This document shows, one piece after another, positions 26,033 to 33,974 of a DNA stretch of 64,000 nucleotides (the first letter of the stretch is position 1; each line of letters starts with the position of its first letter). The notes beneath the pieces were generated by a model. The model was not told the DNA's origin, searched no databases, and saw only the letters and a program-made list of their open reading frames with translations. Both the position numbers and the translations under genes were made by a program. Source of the DNA: Akkermansia biwaensis (lineage in GTDB: Bacteria > Verrucomicrobiota > Verrucomicrobiia > Verrucomicrobiales > Akkermansiaceae); assembly GCF_026072915.1 (NCBI RefSeq), contig NZ_AP025943.1, positions 2,542,001 through 2,606,000 of the forward strand, written 5' to 3'.

Positions 26033-26043
26033 AAGTGGCGGGG

Positions 26044-27279
26044 TCAGGCGGGGAACTGGTGGTTTTCTCCGTAGCCGTAGTTTTCCACGACGTAGTCCAC
26101 GTCCTTGTCTCCGCGGCCGGAACAGTTGACCAGAATGGCTCTTCCTGGGTTTTCCTGAGCCCATTTCATGGCATACGCAATGGCATGGGAGCTTTCCAGG
26201 GCCGGGATGATTCCCTCATAACGGGAAAGCTTGAAGAAGGCGTCCACGGCTTCCTCGTCCGTAGCGGTTACGTAATTCACGCGGCCGATGTCGTGCAGGT
26301 AGGCGTGTTCCGGCCCCACGGAGGGGTAGTCCAGCCCGCTGGCCACGGAATGGACCGGGCCGGGGTTGCCGTCTTCATCCTGGAGCATGATGCTCTCGAA
26401 ACCGTGCAGGACGCCCTTGGTTCCATAGGTGATGGAGGCGGAATGGTCTCCGAGCCTGGGGCCCTTGCCGAGCGGCTCCACGCCGTAAATGTCCAGCGGG
26501 TCGCCCAGGAAGGCAGTGAACATGCCCATGGAATTGCTGCCGCCGCCCACACAGGCGCACACGGCGTCCGGAAGCAGTCCGGTCATTTCCAGGAATTGTT
26601 CCCGGGCTTCCACGCCGATGCACATCTGGAAGTCGCGCACCATTTGGGGGAAGGGGTGGGGGCCTACCACGGACCCGATGCAGTAAATGGAGTCCTTGTA
26701 GCTGTTCAGGTAGGAATCAAAGGCGGAGTCCACGGCTTCCTTCAGGCTCTGGAGCCCGTGGGTGACGGGGACGACCTTGGCGCCCAGAATTTTCATGCGC
26801 GTGACGTTGGGCGCCTGCTTGGCGATGTCCACCGCCCCCATATGAATCTCGCATTCCAGGCCGAAGAAGGCGGCCGCTGTCGCCAGCGCCACGCCGTGCT
26901 GGCCCGCGCCGGTTTCCGCAATGATGCGTTTCTTGCCCATGTATTTGGCGAGAAGGCCTTCCCCCATGCAATGGTTGAGCTTGTGCGCGCCCGTGTGGTT
27001 CAGATCTTCCCGCTTCAGGTAAATCTGGGAGGTGCCCAGGTGGCGGGACAGGCGTTCGCAGTGGTAAACGGGGGTGGGACGCCCCTGGAACTGCTTGCGG
27101 ATGCGGCGCAGTTCGTTGATAAACTGGGCGGAATGGGCGATGGTCTGGTAAGCCTCCGTGATTTCTTCAAAGGCGGGGACGAGTTCGTCCGGTAGATATA
27201 CGCCGCCGTATTCGCCGAAGCGACCCCGGGCATCCGGAAAATTGCGCAGATAAGTATGGAGATCCATGGTGTGTTTCAT
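26044..27279 (-). CDS. trpB: Tryptophan synthase beta subunit
   Basis: The ATG at 27279 gives 411 residues ([11 protein letters not shown]); an ATG four codons later is equally possible and no Shine-Dalgarno sequence decides. PLP-binding Lys lies in [11 protein letters not shown] and the phosphate loop is [10 protein letters not shown]. Other TrpB1 blocks are [43 protein letters not shown] and [12 protein letters not shown]. The enzyme condenses indole with serine. It stands alone here, without trpA or other trp genes, so either trpA is elsewhere or the enzyme scavenges indole. A MarR-family regulator lies 199 bases upstream on the same strand. Confidence 0.94.
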   Translation of the reverse strand: MKHTMDLHTYLRNFPDARGRFGEYGGVYLPDELVPAFEEITEAYQTIAHSAQFINELRRIRKQFQGRPTPVYHCERLSRHLGTSQIYLKREDLNHTGAHKLNHCMGEGLLAKYMGKKRIIAETGAGQHGVALATAAAFFGLECEIHMGAVDIAKQAPNVTRMKILGAKVVPVTHGLQSLKEAVDSAFDSYLNSYKDSIYCIGSVVGPHPFPQMVRDFQMCIGVEAREQFLEMTGLLPDAVCACVGGGSNSMGMFTAFLGDPLDIYGVEPLGKGPRLGDHSASITYGTKGVLHGFESIMLQDEDGNPGPVHSVASGLDYPSVGPEHAYLHDIGRVNYVTATDEEAVDAFFKLSRYEGIIPALESSHAIAYAMKWAQENPGRAILVNCSGRGDKDVDYVVENYGYGENHQFPA

Positions 27280-27477
27280 TCGTGACTGCCAGTATTTAGC
27301 ACGATGACCCGGCCCAGGCAAAAACAATCTCCACCGGAAGCCCGATTTAAGATCCGGAAAGCGGTCGTGAAAAGCGTTCCGGCAGGCAGGAACGGGCGCG
27401 AGGAAGAAACTCCTCCTTCAACGTCCTCCCCGCATGGCTGGCAGGGAGGGGGAAAGAAAACGGGCCTGCGCCGGTTT

Positions 27478-27912
27478 TCAGCCCAGGCGGCGTCTTTTGA
27501 TGGACTTGCCGGTGTCCGCGATGGCTTGGCGCGCCTCATGGTCCGTACCGGCCATCAGGGCGGCCAGGTCCCGGACGATGTTCTGGCGCATGCGGTCCAC
27601 CAGTTCCCGCCCTTCCTGAGTGATGGCGACCATGATCTTGCGTCTGTCCTTGGCCGCGCTCATGCGGGTCAGGTAGCCCATTTCCTGGAGTTTGTCCACC
27701 ATGCCGGTCGCCGCCGCCGTGGAATGGCCCATCTTCTGCGCGATGCTGGACATGCTCAGGAAGTCCTCGCTGGCCAGATAGGTCAGCAGGAAAAACTGAG
27801 GGTAGGAAACCTTGCCTTCATTCAGTTCCGGAGAAAGGTTGAGAATGCAGGAACGCTGGGTGAGCAGGACGAAGTCCGCCAGCTTGTTTGCTTCTTCAGA
27901 AATGGAGTTCAT
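27478..27912 (-). CDS. MarR-family transcriptional regulator
   Basis: This is a 144-residue winged-helix protein. The helix-turn-helix region is SMSSIAQKMGHSTAAATGMVDKL (about 53-75), followed by the wing with the family's DRR motif (MSAAKDRRKIMVAITQEG). N- and C-terminal helices would form the dimer interface; the C-terminus is basic (KSIKRRRLG). The ligand cannot be deduced. Likely targets are its own promoter in the A/T-rich region 27913-28200, and perhaps trpB downstream. Confidence 0.9.
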   Translation of the reverse strand: MNSISEEANKLADFVLLTQRSCILNLSPELNEGKVSYPQFFLLTYLASEDFLSMSSIAQKMGHSTAAATGMVDKLQEMGYLTRMSAAKDRRKIMVAITQEGRELVDRMRQNIVRDLAALMAGTDHEARQAIADTGKSIKRRRLG

Positions 27913-28205
27913 CGACGTTGTGAATGTTTGGGGTAAGTTTGGTGCTGTGTTCGCGTCCGGAAGCTGTCCGGCGGTTCGGCAAACCTACCTCCCGCATCTT
28001 TCCGGAGCAAGTCAAAAAGATAAATTTTTATTAAAATTTTACATTTGCGGATAGTACGCTTTTTGGTGGTAACTTTTATACAATATGTTGAATGTGAATA
28101 GAATGATATTATTTTGATGATACAATGTGAATAACATGTAAAAAAGCTACGTAACCTGCTGAGAAAATAAATCATTTCCGTGTCCGGCATTTATAGCTGT
28201 CAAAA

Positions 28206-28415
28206 ATGCCGGAAAAAGATGGATGCAGGATGACAAGGCCCTGCCGGATGAGGATGGCGGAAACGGGAAAAAGGCTGGAATTTGCCACTTCAAACGGAAA
28301 GTTTTATGCCGGAGCGGAGGCGCTTCAAGGGGATGGAAAACGGTGGATTTGCGGTGCCCGGCCCGTTCCGGAAGAGTTGGAATGCCTTCTCCGTGGAGGA
28401 GGCTTTTTTCTTTAA
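28206..28415 (+). other. Candidate small RNA or 69-codon gene ended by a strong terminator
   Basis: An open frame of 69 codons (ATG 28206) runs into the terminator hairpin at 28384-28409, so its last codons would lie in the stem. This is unusual for a gene and more typical of a non-coding RNA or a decayed gene. The peptide (containing ETGKRLEFATSNGKFYAG) resembles no family I know. What is firm is only that a plus-strand transcript appears to end here, with no other gene upstream for it to serve. Confidence 0.3.
28384..28409 (+). terminator. Rho-independent terminator with no clear gene upstream
   Basis: GCCTTCTCC (28384-28392) pairs with GGAGGAGGC (28395-28403) with one G-U pair, followed by six T residues (28404-28409). 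Confidence 0.8.
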
Positions 28416-28660
28416 AACATCCTTATGGAAAATGCCGCTAAAGTGCTGTCTGCCAGGAAATGGCTCCGCCGGTGCGGAGTTTCCGCGCAGGAGGGGTAAA
28501 CGGGGGTTGAAGCCTGTGGAAAGGCGTCAGTTCAGTGTCATGTCCGGAGACGGTACAGGCGAGGGGCTGGGTGGGCAGGCCCACGTGCAGAGAGGCATTT
28601 TTCTCCGGGTTTTTCCTTCAATTCAGGGATATCCGGGCGGACGGGGAGCTTTCCTTCCTG

Positions 28661-29164
28661 TTACTGCCTTCTGGTGGCAAATGCTTCTCCGCCGACCAGC
28701 CAGTTCTTTCCATCCGGGGTATGGATGTTTTTCCAATGGAACGTATGATCCGTGATGTCGGAAAAAATCCATTTCATGTTCTTTTGCGTGATTTCGGTCA
28801 GGACGATCTGGCCGTTCTCCTTTTTAGCTTCAAGTTGTACGGTTTCCCCGGCGGTTCCGTAAAAGATGTCCCACGCGCGTTTTCCGGGGTGGTAAATCCT
28901 GATGGTTGTTCCGTAGGCCGCATCCGGCCACGTTTTCGTCTTCCTGGCCTGGCGGGAAGGGCAGATAAAGATGTCCTGAATGGCCGTGCCTTCCAGAACC
29001 CAGGAGAAAATCCATTCCCCCGGAACATGGCGTTCCTGTTCCGTGCCATGGCCGTCAATCCATTCCATGTCCCAGGTTCCCACCAACGGACCGAACCAGT
29101 TGTCTTCCTCCGGAATGGAGGGGTGTTTGCCCTGGCTCGTCAATGCTTTTTCAAATTCTTTCAT
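28661..29164 (-). CDS. Calycin-like (DUF1579-type) small cytoplasmic protein
   Basis: This is a 167-residue protein without a signal peptide or membrane segment. The GTWDMEWIDGHG motif near residue 29 and the alternating beta pattern (GEWIFSWVLEGTAIQDIFICPS, TTIRIYHPGKRAWDIFYG, MKWIFSDITDHTFHW) suggest a lipocalin/calycin-type barrel of the DUF1579 sort. Ligand and role are unknown. It has no close neighbour on its strand: 348 bases separate it from ferritin downstream. Confidence 0.65.
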   Translation of the reverse strand: MKEFEKALTSQGKHPSIPEEDNWFGPLVGTWDMEWIDGHGTEQERHVPGEWIFSWVLEGTAIQDIFICPSRQARKTKTWPDAAYGTTIRIYHPGKRAWDIFYGTAGETVQLEAKKENGQIVLTEITQKNMKWIFSDITDHTFHWKNIHTPDGKNWLVGGEAFATRRQ

Positions 29165-29512
29165 GTGTTTGTGGAGAGAGGGAGTGTATTTTGCCTTCCC
29201 GTGGAGAAGAAACGGAGACGGGGACGTTGATTAGCCGGGCAATTCCGGGGAAAGGCGTTCTACCCGTACCGCCGCAGGAGGCGATTGATGATTGAGCCGG
29301 AAGTCCGGAATCCGGGAACAAATCTCGGTCCATGAAAAACGGGAATGCTGGCAGTAGGGAATATCGTGGGTAGTAAAACGGCTTTTTTCAAACGGGCTGT
29401 ACCGGGGAAGGAGAGTCTATCCCTCCGGCGGGGAGAGAGGAAGGCCCTTCTCCGGGACACGGTTTTTCATGAAACAGGGCCGGAGAATGGCCGGAAAGCC
29501 GCTTGTTATGCG
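29165..29512. other. Intergenic region between ferritin and the calycin-like gene
   Basis: About 350 bases in which I recognise no gene, RNA or convincing hairpin. Short frames on both strands lack family resemblance. Confidence 0.5.
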
Positions 29513-30022
29513 TTAATTGGCGGGGGGAGGGGTAAAGACGCGGGAACCCAGGTCCTTGTCCAGGAGGAGCATTCCCTGGCCTTCTCCCTTGATCAGGCGG
29601 AGCTTGCTGATGATGTCCTTGACGGTTTCCTCTTCCTCCACCTGCTCGCTGACGAACCAATGCAGGAAAATGTCCGTGGCGAAGTCCTTTTCCTCCTTGG
29701 CCAGGCGCACCAGCTCATTGATGCGGCGGGTAACTTCCTGCTCATGCGCAAGCGTGGCTTCGAACACTTCCAGTACATTGGCCCATTCTGCCGCGGGAGC
29801 GTCAATGGGAAGCATGACTACCTGGCCGCCACGGGCTAGCAGAAAATCATAAAGCTTCAGGGCGTGGGCGGTTTCCTCCTGGTACTGGATGCGCATCCAG
29901 TGGGCGAACCCCGTGAGTCCGGCGTCCTGCATGTAGGCGGACATGCCGAGGTAAAGGTTGGCGGAATACATTTCCCATTTGATTTGCTCATTCAGAGCGG
30001 TTGCCATTGTTGTACTGATCAT
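29513..30022 (-). CDS. ftnA: Bacterial non-heme ferritin
   Basis: This is a 169-residue four-helix iron-storage protein. Ferroxidase ligands Glu17, Glu50 and His53 fall at the same numbering as E. coli FtnA (KWEMYSANLYL; YQEETAHA), with the next Glu in EATLAHEQEV and further ligands in SEQVEEEE. The start at 30022 is supported by AGGA nine bases upstream; a second ATG five codons later lacks this. It oxidises and stores iron as a 24-mer in the cytoplasm. The promoter must lie in the short gap downstream of the terminator at 30056-30094, or read-through supplies it. Confidence 0.94.
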   Translation of the reverse strand: MISTTMATALNEQIKWEMYSANLYLGMSAYMQDAGLTGFAHWMRIQYQEETAHALKLYDFLLARGGQVVMLPIDAPAAEWANVLEVFEATLAHEQEVTRRINELVRLAKEEKDFATDIFLHWFVSEQVEEEETVKDIISKLRLIKGEGQGMLLLDKDLGSRVFTPPPAN

Positions 30023-30055
30023 AGTAAAAATCCTGTTGATTTCCTTTTCCTTCTA

Positions 30056-30094
30056 CAAAACAAAGCCCGCAGGATCAAGATAATCCTGCGGGCT
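30056..30094 (-). terminator. Strong rho-independent terminator
   Basis: A 12-bp perfect stem, AGCCCGCAGGAT (30064-30075) with ATCCTGCGGGCT (30083-30094), is followed on the minus strand by TTTGTTTTG. It ends the Arg/Asp-rich gene (30128-31786) just before ferritin. Confidence 0.9.
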
Positions 30095-30127
30095 GTATGA
30101 CGGGAAATTCGGGAAAAATCCGCTAAA

Positions 30128-31786
30128 TCAGGCTTCTACGGGAACGGCTTCCGGAGTTTTTTCCGCGGGGGCTTCTTCCGTTTCCAGGGATATGGTTACA
30201 GCTTCCTCCGCCTTTGCGGCAGATGCGTCCGCTGCGGATTCCTGCCCGGAGGCCGGAGTATCGGAGGGCTGTACGGCTTCTTCTTCCTGCGGAGAGGGCT
30301 GTGAAGCACCTTCCTTGACGGCAGCGGCCGCCTTGTTCCTGCCTTTGGCGGGTTTCGCTTCCTTTTTAGGCTGGGACTGGGCCGGTGCGGGAGCCGTTTT
30401 CGGCTGGCTTACGGTGTTGTTGGAGAAAACCAGGATATAGCCTTGTTCGCAAAGCCATAGCAGGTCGCGGACCAGAAGCTGCTGCTTTTCCTTGGCCCGG
30501 GCGGTTTCCTCTTCCGTCACTCCTTCATGGTCCGGAATGGGAGAAAGCTCCCTGAGCATGACGTCCACTCCCTTGCCGGGATGTTCCTTTGCCCAGTTTA
30601 CGATGGACATCAGGGAGTCGGAAAGAATAGTGTTTTCCGTCATGGCCTTGGGACGTGCCGGTCCCGTATAGTGGTTGCCCTGCCATTTGAAGATAGGCAT
30701 GTGATGGCGGGCCAGCCCGTGGCAGAGGTTCGGAATCAGCATGCTGGGATGGCGCCGGGTGGTACTGGAAAGTTGGATCAGATGCGCCCACAGGCCGGGG
30801 GAAAGATGGGTCTTTTTCACCGCGCCGTTTACGAACACCTTGTCCGTAACGTCGTAGCATTCTTCAAAATGGTTGGCGTCAAAATCCTGTTCCACGGAGG
30901 CCGGAGTTTCCAGAAGGGTTTCCGGAGCTCCTTCCCGGAGGGGTTTCCAGGCCGTGCGTTTGGAAACGGAGGCCTGCCAGGCTTCCACGGTTTCTTCATT
31001 CTTGTCCGTGACGATCTTGGAACGGAAAACCTCGAAAGGCATGTCCGAAAACTTGGTGCGGTGTAGATTCATCAGGGCGGACTGGTAGCCGTGCCAGTTC
31101 ACCGGGCCTATCAGTTCATTGTTCAGGGAACACTTGGCAATCGCCTTGAAATCTCCCTTGGGGGCTTCCACTTCCTGTTCCACGGACTCGTAATACCGGG
31201 GCAGCCATTCGGCGTTCCAAAGATGCTTGACGGCTTCCTGGCGGGAAATAAAGCAGGCTCCGTCGCCATGCTTGCAGTGGTACAGGTCCGGACCGTTCTC
31301 CTGCTTCATGAACACCAGGTCATAACGGTCGAACGCGCCCATGACCACCTTGGCCAGGTCCATCAGGGAAATGGTGCGGCGGTGCTTCTGCACCTCCTGG
31401 GAAAGCGCGGCCAGGCCGGAGTCCACGGGGCGCAGCTCCACGCGCAGCCCTTCCGCCGGTTCCGCCTGCGGCGCCCGCGCGGGACGTTCATAGCGGTCTC
31501 CATCGCGGTGCCCGCGGAAAGGCCCGCGGCTGCGGTCGTCCCGGTTAAACCTTTTTTCTCCCTGTCCGTCAAAACGGCGCTCCCCTCTGGGGCGGCGGTC
31601 GTCACGGTTGTCGCGGCGCGGCCGGCGGTCACCCTGACGATCCCTGTCACGGTAGGCCGGCGAGGAACCGGAGTATTCCTTCCGGGCTCCGGCTCTTGCC
31701 CATGCCGGACCAAATTGGAAGTCGGCCAGGCCGGAAAGATCCGGCAGTTGCTGCTTGGAGTCTGTGGAGGGAGTTTCTTCGGTCAT
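30128..31786 (-). CDS. Uncharacterised protein with Arg/Asp-rich disordered N-terminus
   Basis: This is a 552-residue soluble protein in three parts. Residues 40-105 are a low-complexity Arg/Asp/Gly tract (repeated RDRDRQGDRRPRRDNRDDRR-like elements) typical of RNA-binding or condensate-forming proteins. Residues 110-430 are a folded region of no family I recognise (blocks ISLMDLAKVVMGAFDRYDLVF, HRTKFSDMPFEVFRSKIVTD, GLWAHLIQLSSTTRRHPSMLI). Residues 450-552 are an Ala/Glu/Pro/Lys-rich disordered tail. The composition suggests RNA association, but no known RNA-binding fold is visible. The gene stands alone, divergent from ridA, with its own terminator. Confidence 0.75.
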   Translation of the reverse strand: MTEETPSTDSKQQLPDLSGLADFQFGPAWARAGARKEYSGSSPAYRDRDRQGDRRPRRDNRDDRRPRGERRFDGQGEKRFNRDDRSRGPFRGHRDGDRYERPARAPQAEPAEGLRVELRPVDSGLAALSQEVQKHRRTISLMDLAKVVMGAFDRYDLVFMKQENGPDLYHCKHGDGACFISRQEAVKHLWNAEWLPRYYESVEQEVEAPKGDFKAIAKCSLNNELIGPVNWHGYQSALMNLHRTKFSDMPFEVFRSKIVTDKNEETVEAWQASVSKRTAWKPLREGAPETLLETPASVEQDFDANHFEECYDVTDKVFVNGAVKKTHLSPGLWAHLIQLSSTTRRHPSMLIPNLCHGLARHHMPIFKWQGNHYTGPARPKAMTENTILSDSLMSIVNWAKEHPGKGVDVMLRELSPIPDHEGVTEEETARAKEKQQLLVRDLLWLCEQGYILVFSNNTVSQPKTAPAPAQSQPKKEAKPAKGRNKAAAAVKEGASQPSPQEEEAVQPSDTPASGQESAADASAAKAEEAVTISLETEEAPAEKTPEAVPVEA

Positions 31787-31874
31787 GATGTACGGGTTGT
31801 TTCAATAGCAACTAAATGAGGTATATGGCAATCATTTTACGTGCAAACGGCCTTAAAAACGTTCAAAATGTCAT

Positions 31875-31912
31875 GAAATGCGGCGGGAAATGCTCGTCAT
31901 CCGCCGCATTTC
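31875..31912 (+). promoter_or_regulatory. 12-bp hairpin in the ridA leader
   Basis: GAAATGCGGCGG (31875-31886) pairs perfectly with CCGCCGCATTTC (31901-31912) across a 14-base loop, ending 32 bases before the ridA start codon. No T-run follows, so it is not a simple terminator. It may act on RNA stability or translation. Confidence 0.5.
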
Positions 31913-31944
31913 CTCATCCAACCTTCGTTAAAAAATTCTATTTT

Positions 31945-32406
31945 ATGGATAAAATACGTCAACGACTTTCCGAACTCGGCTACTCCGTTTATGATGCTCC
32001 GGCCCCGGTAGGCTCCTACGTCCAATGCGTGCGCACGGGCAATCTGCTTCATCTTTCCGGCGGCATCTCCGTGAATGGAGAGGACAAATATTTTGGCAAG
32101 GTGGGGCAGGACCTCACGGTGGAGGAAGGGCAGGCCGCGGCGCGGGCAGCCATCCTCAACCGCCTGGCCGTCATCGTACAGGCGGTGGGTTCCCTGGAAA
32201 AGGTTTCCCGCATCGTGGCTGTCAACGGCTTTGTCAATGCAGGGCCGGAATTCTATGATCATCCCAAGGTGCTCAATGGCGCCTCCGACCTGCTGGTGGA
32301 AGCCTTCGGGGAAATCGGCCGCCACAGCCGAACCGCCGTCGGCGTGTCCGCCCTGCCGCTCAACGTAGCGGTGGAAATCAGCATGGTTGTGGAAGTCCGC
32401 GACTAG
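31945..32406 (+). CDS. RidA/YjgF family imine deaminase-like protein
   Basis: The ATG at 31945 gives 153 residues; the frame extends upstream but would absorb the leader hairpin. The YjgF/RidA fold is shown by GSYVQCVRTGNLLHLSGGI, the GQDLTVEEGQAAAR segment, the RIVAVNGFVNA strand and the C-terminal GRHSRTAVGVSALPLNVAVEI block, where the family Arg that holds the substrate carboxylate is present (HSRTAVG). RidA proteins clear reactive 2-aminoacrylate and similar imines; this is a longer subfamily than E. coli RidA (128 residues) and its substrate is uncertain. It lies directly upstream of tRNA-Leu. Confidence 0.85.
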   Translation: MDKIRQRLSELGYSVYDAPAPVGSYVQCVRTGNLLHLSGGISVNGEDKYFGKVGQDLTVEEGQAAARAAILNRLAVIVQAVGSLEKVSRIVAVNGFVNAGPEFYDHPKVLNGASDLLVEAFGEIGRHSRTAVGVSALPLNVAVEISMVVEVRD

Positions 32407-32477
32407 GCCATTGACGGGCCTGAAGGGATTCGGACTTGAATCCCCACGGCATTCCTGTAAAGTGCCGTCCGGTCAAT

Positions 32478-32560
32478 GCCCTCGTGGCGGAATGGTAGAC
32501 GCTGCAGACTTAAAATCTGTTGATCGCAAGATCGTACCGGTTCGAGTCCGGTCGGGGGTA
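32478..32560 (+). tRNA. tRNA-Leu (anticodon TAA)
   Basis: This is a class II tRNA: acceptor GCCCTCG with CGGGGGT, D-arm TGGCGGAATGGTAGACGC, anticodon loop CTTAAAA giving TAA, a variable arm TGATCGCAAGATCGT, T-arm CCGGTTCGAGTCCGG and discriminator A73. CCA is not encoded. Confidence 0.95.
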
Positions 32561-32594
32561 CTTCGCTAAACAGCAATAAATTACATAGATAAAA

Positions 32595-32618
32595 GGCTCG
32601 CTTCTGGCGGGCCTTTTT
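32595..32618 (+). terminator. Terminator after tRNA-Leu
   Basis: GGCTCGC (32595-32601) pairs with GCGGGCC (32607-32613) with one G-U pair, followed by five T. A near-identical copy follows the next gene at 33333-33358. Confidence 0.85.
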
Positions 32619-32787
32619 CGTCTCTCAGAATGCAGGTGGCACTGGTTTTTTGATAATTTGGTACAAGGAAGGCTGCTATCAAATGAGCGGCCTGTGGAAT
32701 GGTGAGGGGCTGATACCTTGTTTCCGGGCAATCTCTTGTTCACATAATGCTTGTCTGTTGCCATTCTTCACATTATATCACTACTTT

Positions 32788-33282
32788 ATGAAGTGGCTGC
32801 CGTTTTTTTTTCTGGGTTCCTGTATTGCTTTTGGTGAAGAGATCAGGGGAGTTGTGATTAATGTTATTGACGGTGATACCATTGTTGTTTTGGAGAAAAC
32901 GCCGGAAGAAAAGATTGTTCATAAAGTTCGTCTTGAAGGAATCGACGCGCCGGAGAGGGGGCAGGACGGTTATGATGGAGCGAAACACTATTTGGAAAAG
33001 CTGATCTGGGGGGAGACTGTTACCGTGCGGTATATCGGGCGTGACAGGTATGGCCGCATTTTGGGATTGGTGGTGTATGGGACTGCTTCCGTGGATGAGG
33101 AAATGGTGCGGGAAGGATGGGCCTGGCGTTACAAGCATTCAACCAGCCGGAAACTTGCCTCCCATGAATCGGAAGCCAGAGCCGGCAAAAAAGGGTTGTG
33201 GTCGGAACCGAGTCCGATTCCGCCCTGGGAATGGAAAGCTGAGAAGAGAAAAGAGGATGGTACTAAAAAGAGAGATAAGTAA
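32788..33282 (+). CDS. Secreted thermonuclease-like (SNase) endonuclease
   Basis: The ATG at 32788 gives 164 residues with a short signal peptide (MKWLPFFFLGSCIAFG). The staphylococcal-nuclease fold is complete: VIDGDTIVV and VRLEGIDAPERGQ carry the metal-binding Asp residues and the catalytic Arg/Glu, and RDRYGRILGLV carries the second catalytic Arg. The C-terminal part has the typical RAGKKGLW block, then a Lys-rich tail (EKRKEDGTKKRDK). It cuts DNA or RNA outside the cytoplasm, probably for nutrient or phosphate use. The gene is A/T-richer than most neighbours and lies between two near-identical terminators, a possible sign of insertion. Confidence 0.88.
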   Translation: MKWLPFFFLGSCIAFGEEIRGVVINVIDGDTIVVLEKTPEEKIVHKVRLEGIDAPERGQDGYDGAKHYLEKLIWGETVTVRYIGRDRYGRILGLVVYGTASVDEEMVREGWAWRYKHSTSRKLASHESEARAGKKGLWSEPSPIPPWEWKAEKRKEDGTKKRDK

Positions 33283-33332
33283 GATTTACTGCTGAATCGG
33301 CCAGACGAGAGAAATAAGAAGCCCCGGATAAA

Positions 33333-33358
33333 GGCTCGCTTTTGGCGGGCCTATTTTC
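33333..33358 (+). terminator. Terminator after the SNase gene (duplicate of 32595-32618)
   Basis: GGCTCGC (33333-33339) pairs with GCGGGCC (33345-33351), followed by TATTTTC. With flanks (GATAAA before, CCT after) it matches the tRNA-Leu terminator at nearly every position. Confidence 0.75.
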
Positions 33359-33974
33359 ATTTTCAGGAGTGAGGAATTGTTGGTCGTGCCTCTATTTTGG
33401 GGAAGCAAGGTTTTCCGAACCAATGGTGCAAGGCGCCCGTTTCAGTCAAGCGCAGGAATGCTTCATAAAAGACTGGCAGGTTGAGTGAGGGTGGTTTTCT
33501 CCCTCTGGAGATGATGGCGGAATTAGAGGTGTGCTTGAGGTGGTGTTCTGGAAGGTATTGATTCAAAAACGCCTGCTGGATAGCTTTTATAAATGAATTA
33601 GAAAAGAATATTTTTCCATATTTTTGAGAGAAGGAATAGTTACTGCGACTTTCAGCAGAAGCTTTCTGTTCTCAACGTGGCAGGCGGGATGATATTTCTC
33701 CTGATCACGTACAGATTTGGGAAGAAGTGGTATCGATTATTGCCGTTTTTACCCAGCGCATAAAGAATTATTGTCTTGGGCCGGGAAAAACGGGTAATGG
33801 CGGATACCTTTGCTTCGGAAGAGAAAACTTCCATAGGGAACCGCTTCGTCAGTTGTCTTGGACGCCGAGTCAACCGAGCATAGTTGGATATTTTCGACTG
33901 CCGGCTGTCCGGAGCCCCCCATTAAAACTGAAAATGAAAGCGTTTTACAACGCTTGCAACCAACAAAAATAATC
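33359..33974. other. Intergenic region before the first fibre-like gene
   Basis: About 615 bases. Short frames on both strands (for example 33363-33566 minus) match nothing I know. A small hairpin AAGCG/CGCTT (33938-33942 with 33951-33955) lies about 20 bases before the next start codon. The region could be decayed coding DNA, but I cannot identify its source. Confidence 0.45.

Larger units (their letters stand above)
27913..28660. other. Long intergenic region with a possible orphan plus-strand transcript
   Basis: About 750 bases without a certain gene. Bases 28010-28200 are very A/T-rich and should hold divergent promoters; a weak plus-strand candidate is TTGATG (28114-28119), 17 bp, TGTAAA (28137-28142). 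Bases 28206-28383 can encode a short peptide or an RNA, ending at a strong terminator (28384-28409). Bases 28410-28660 hold nothing I recognise. Confidence 0.6.

Noticed and set aside
32408-32478. Inverted CATTGAC/GTCAATG around the tRNA-Leu leader
   Set aside because: Seven-base arms about 57 bases apart, partly in the tRNA itself; probably chance.
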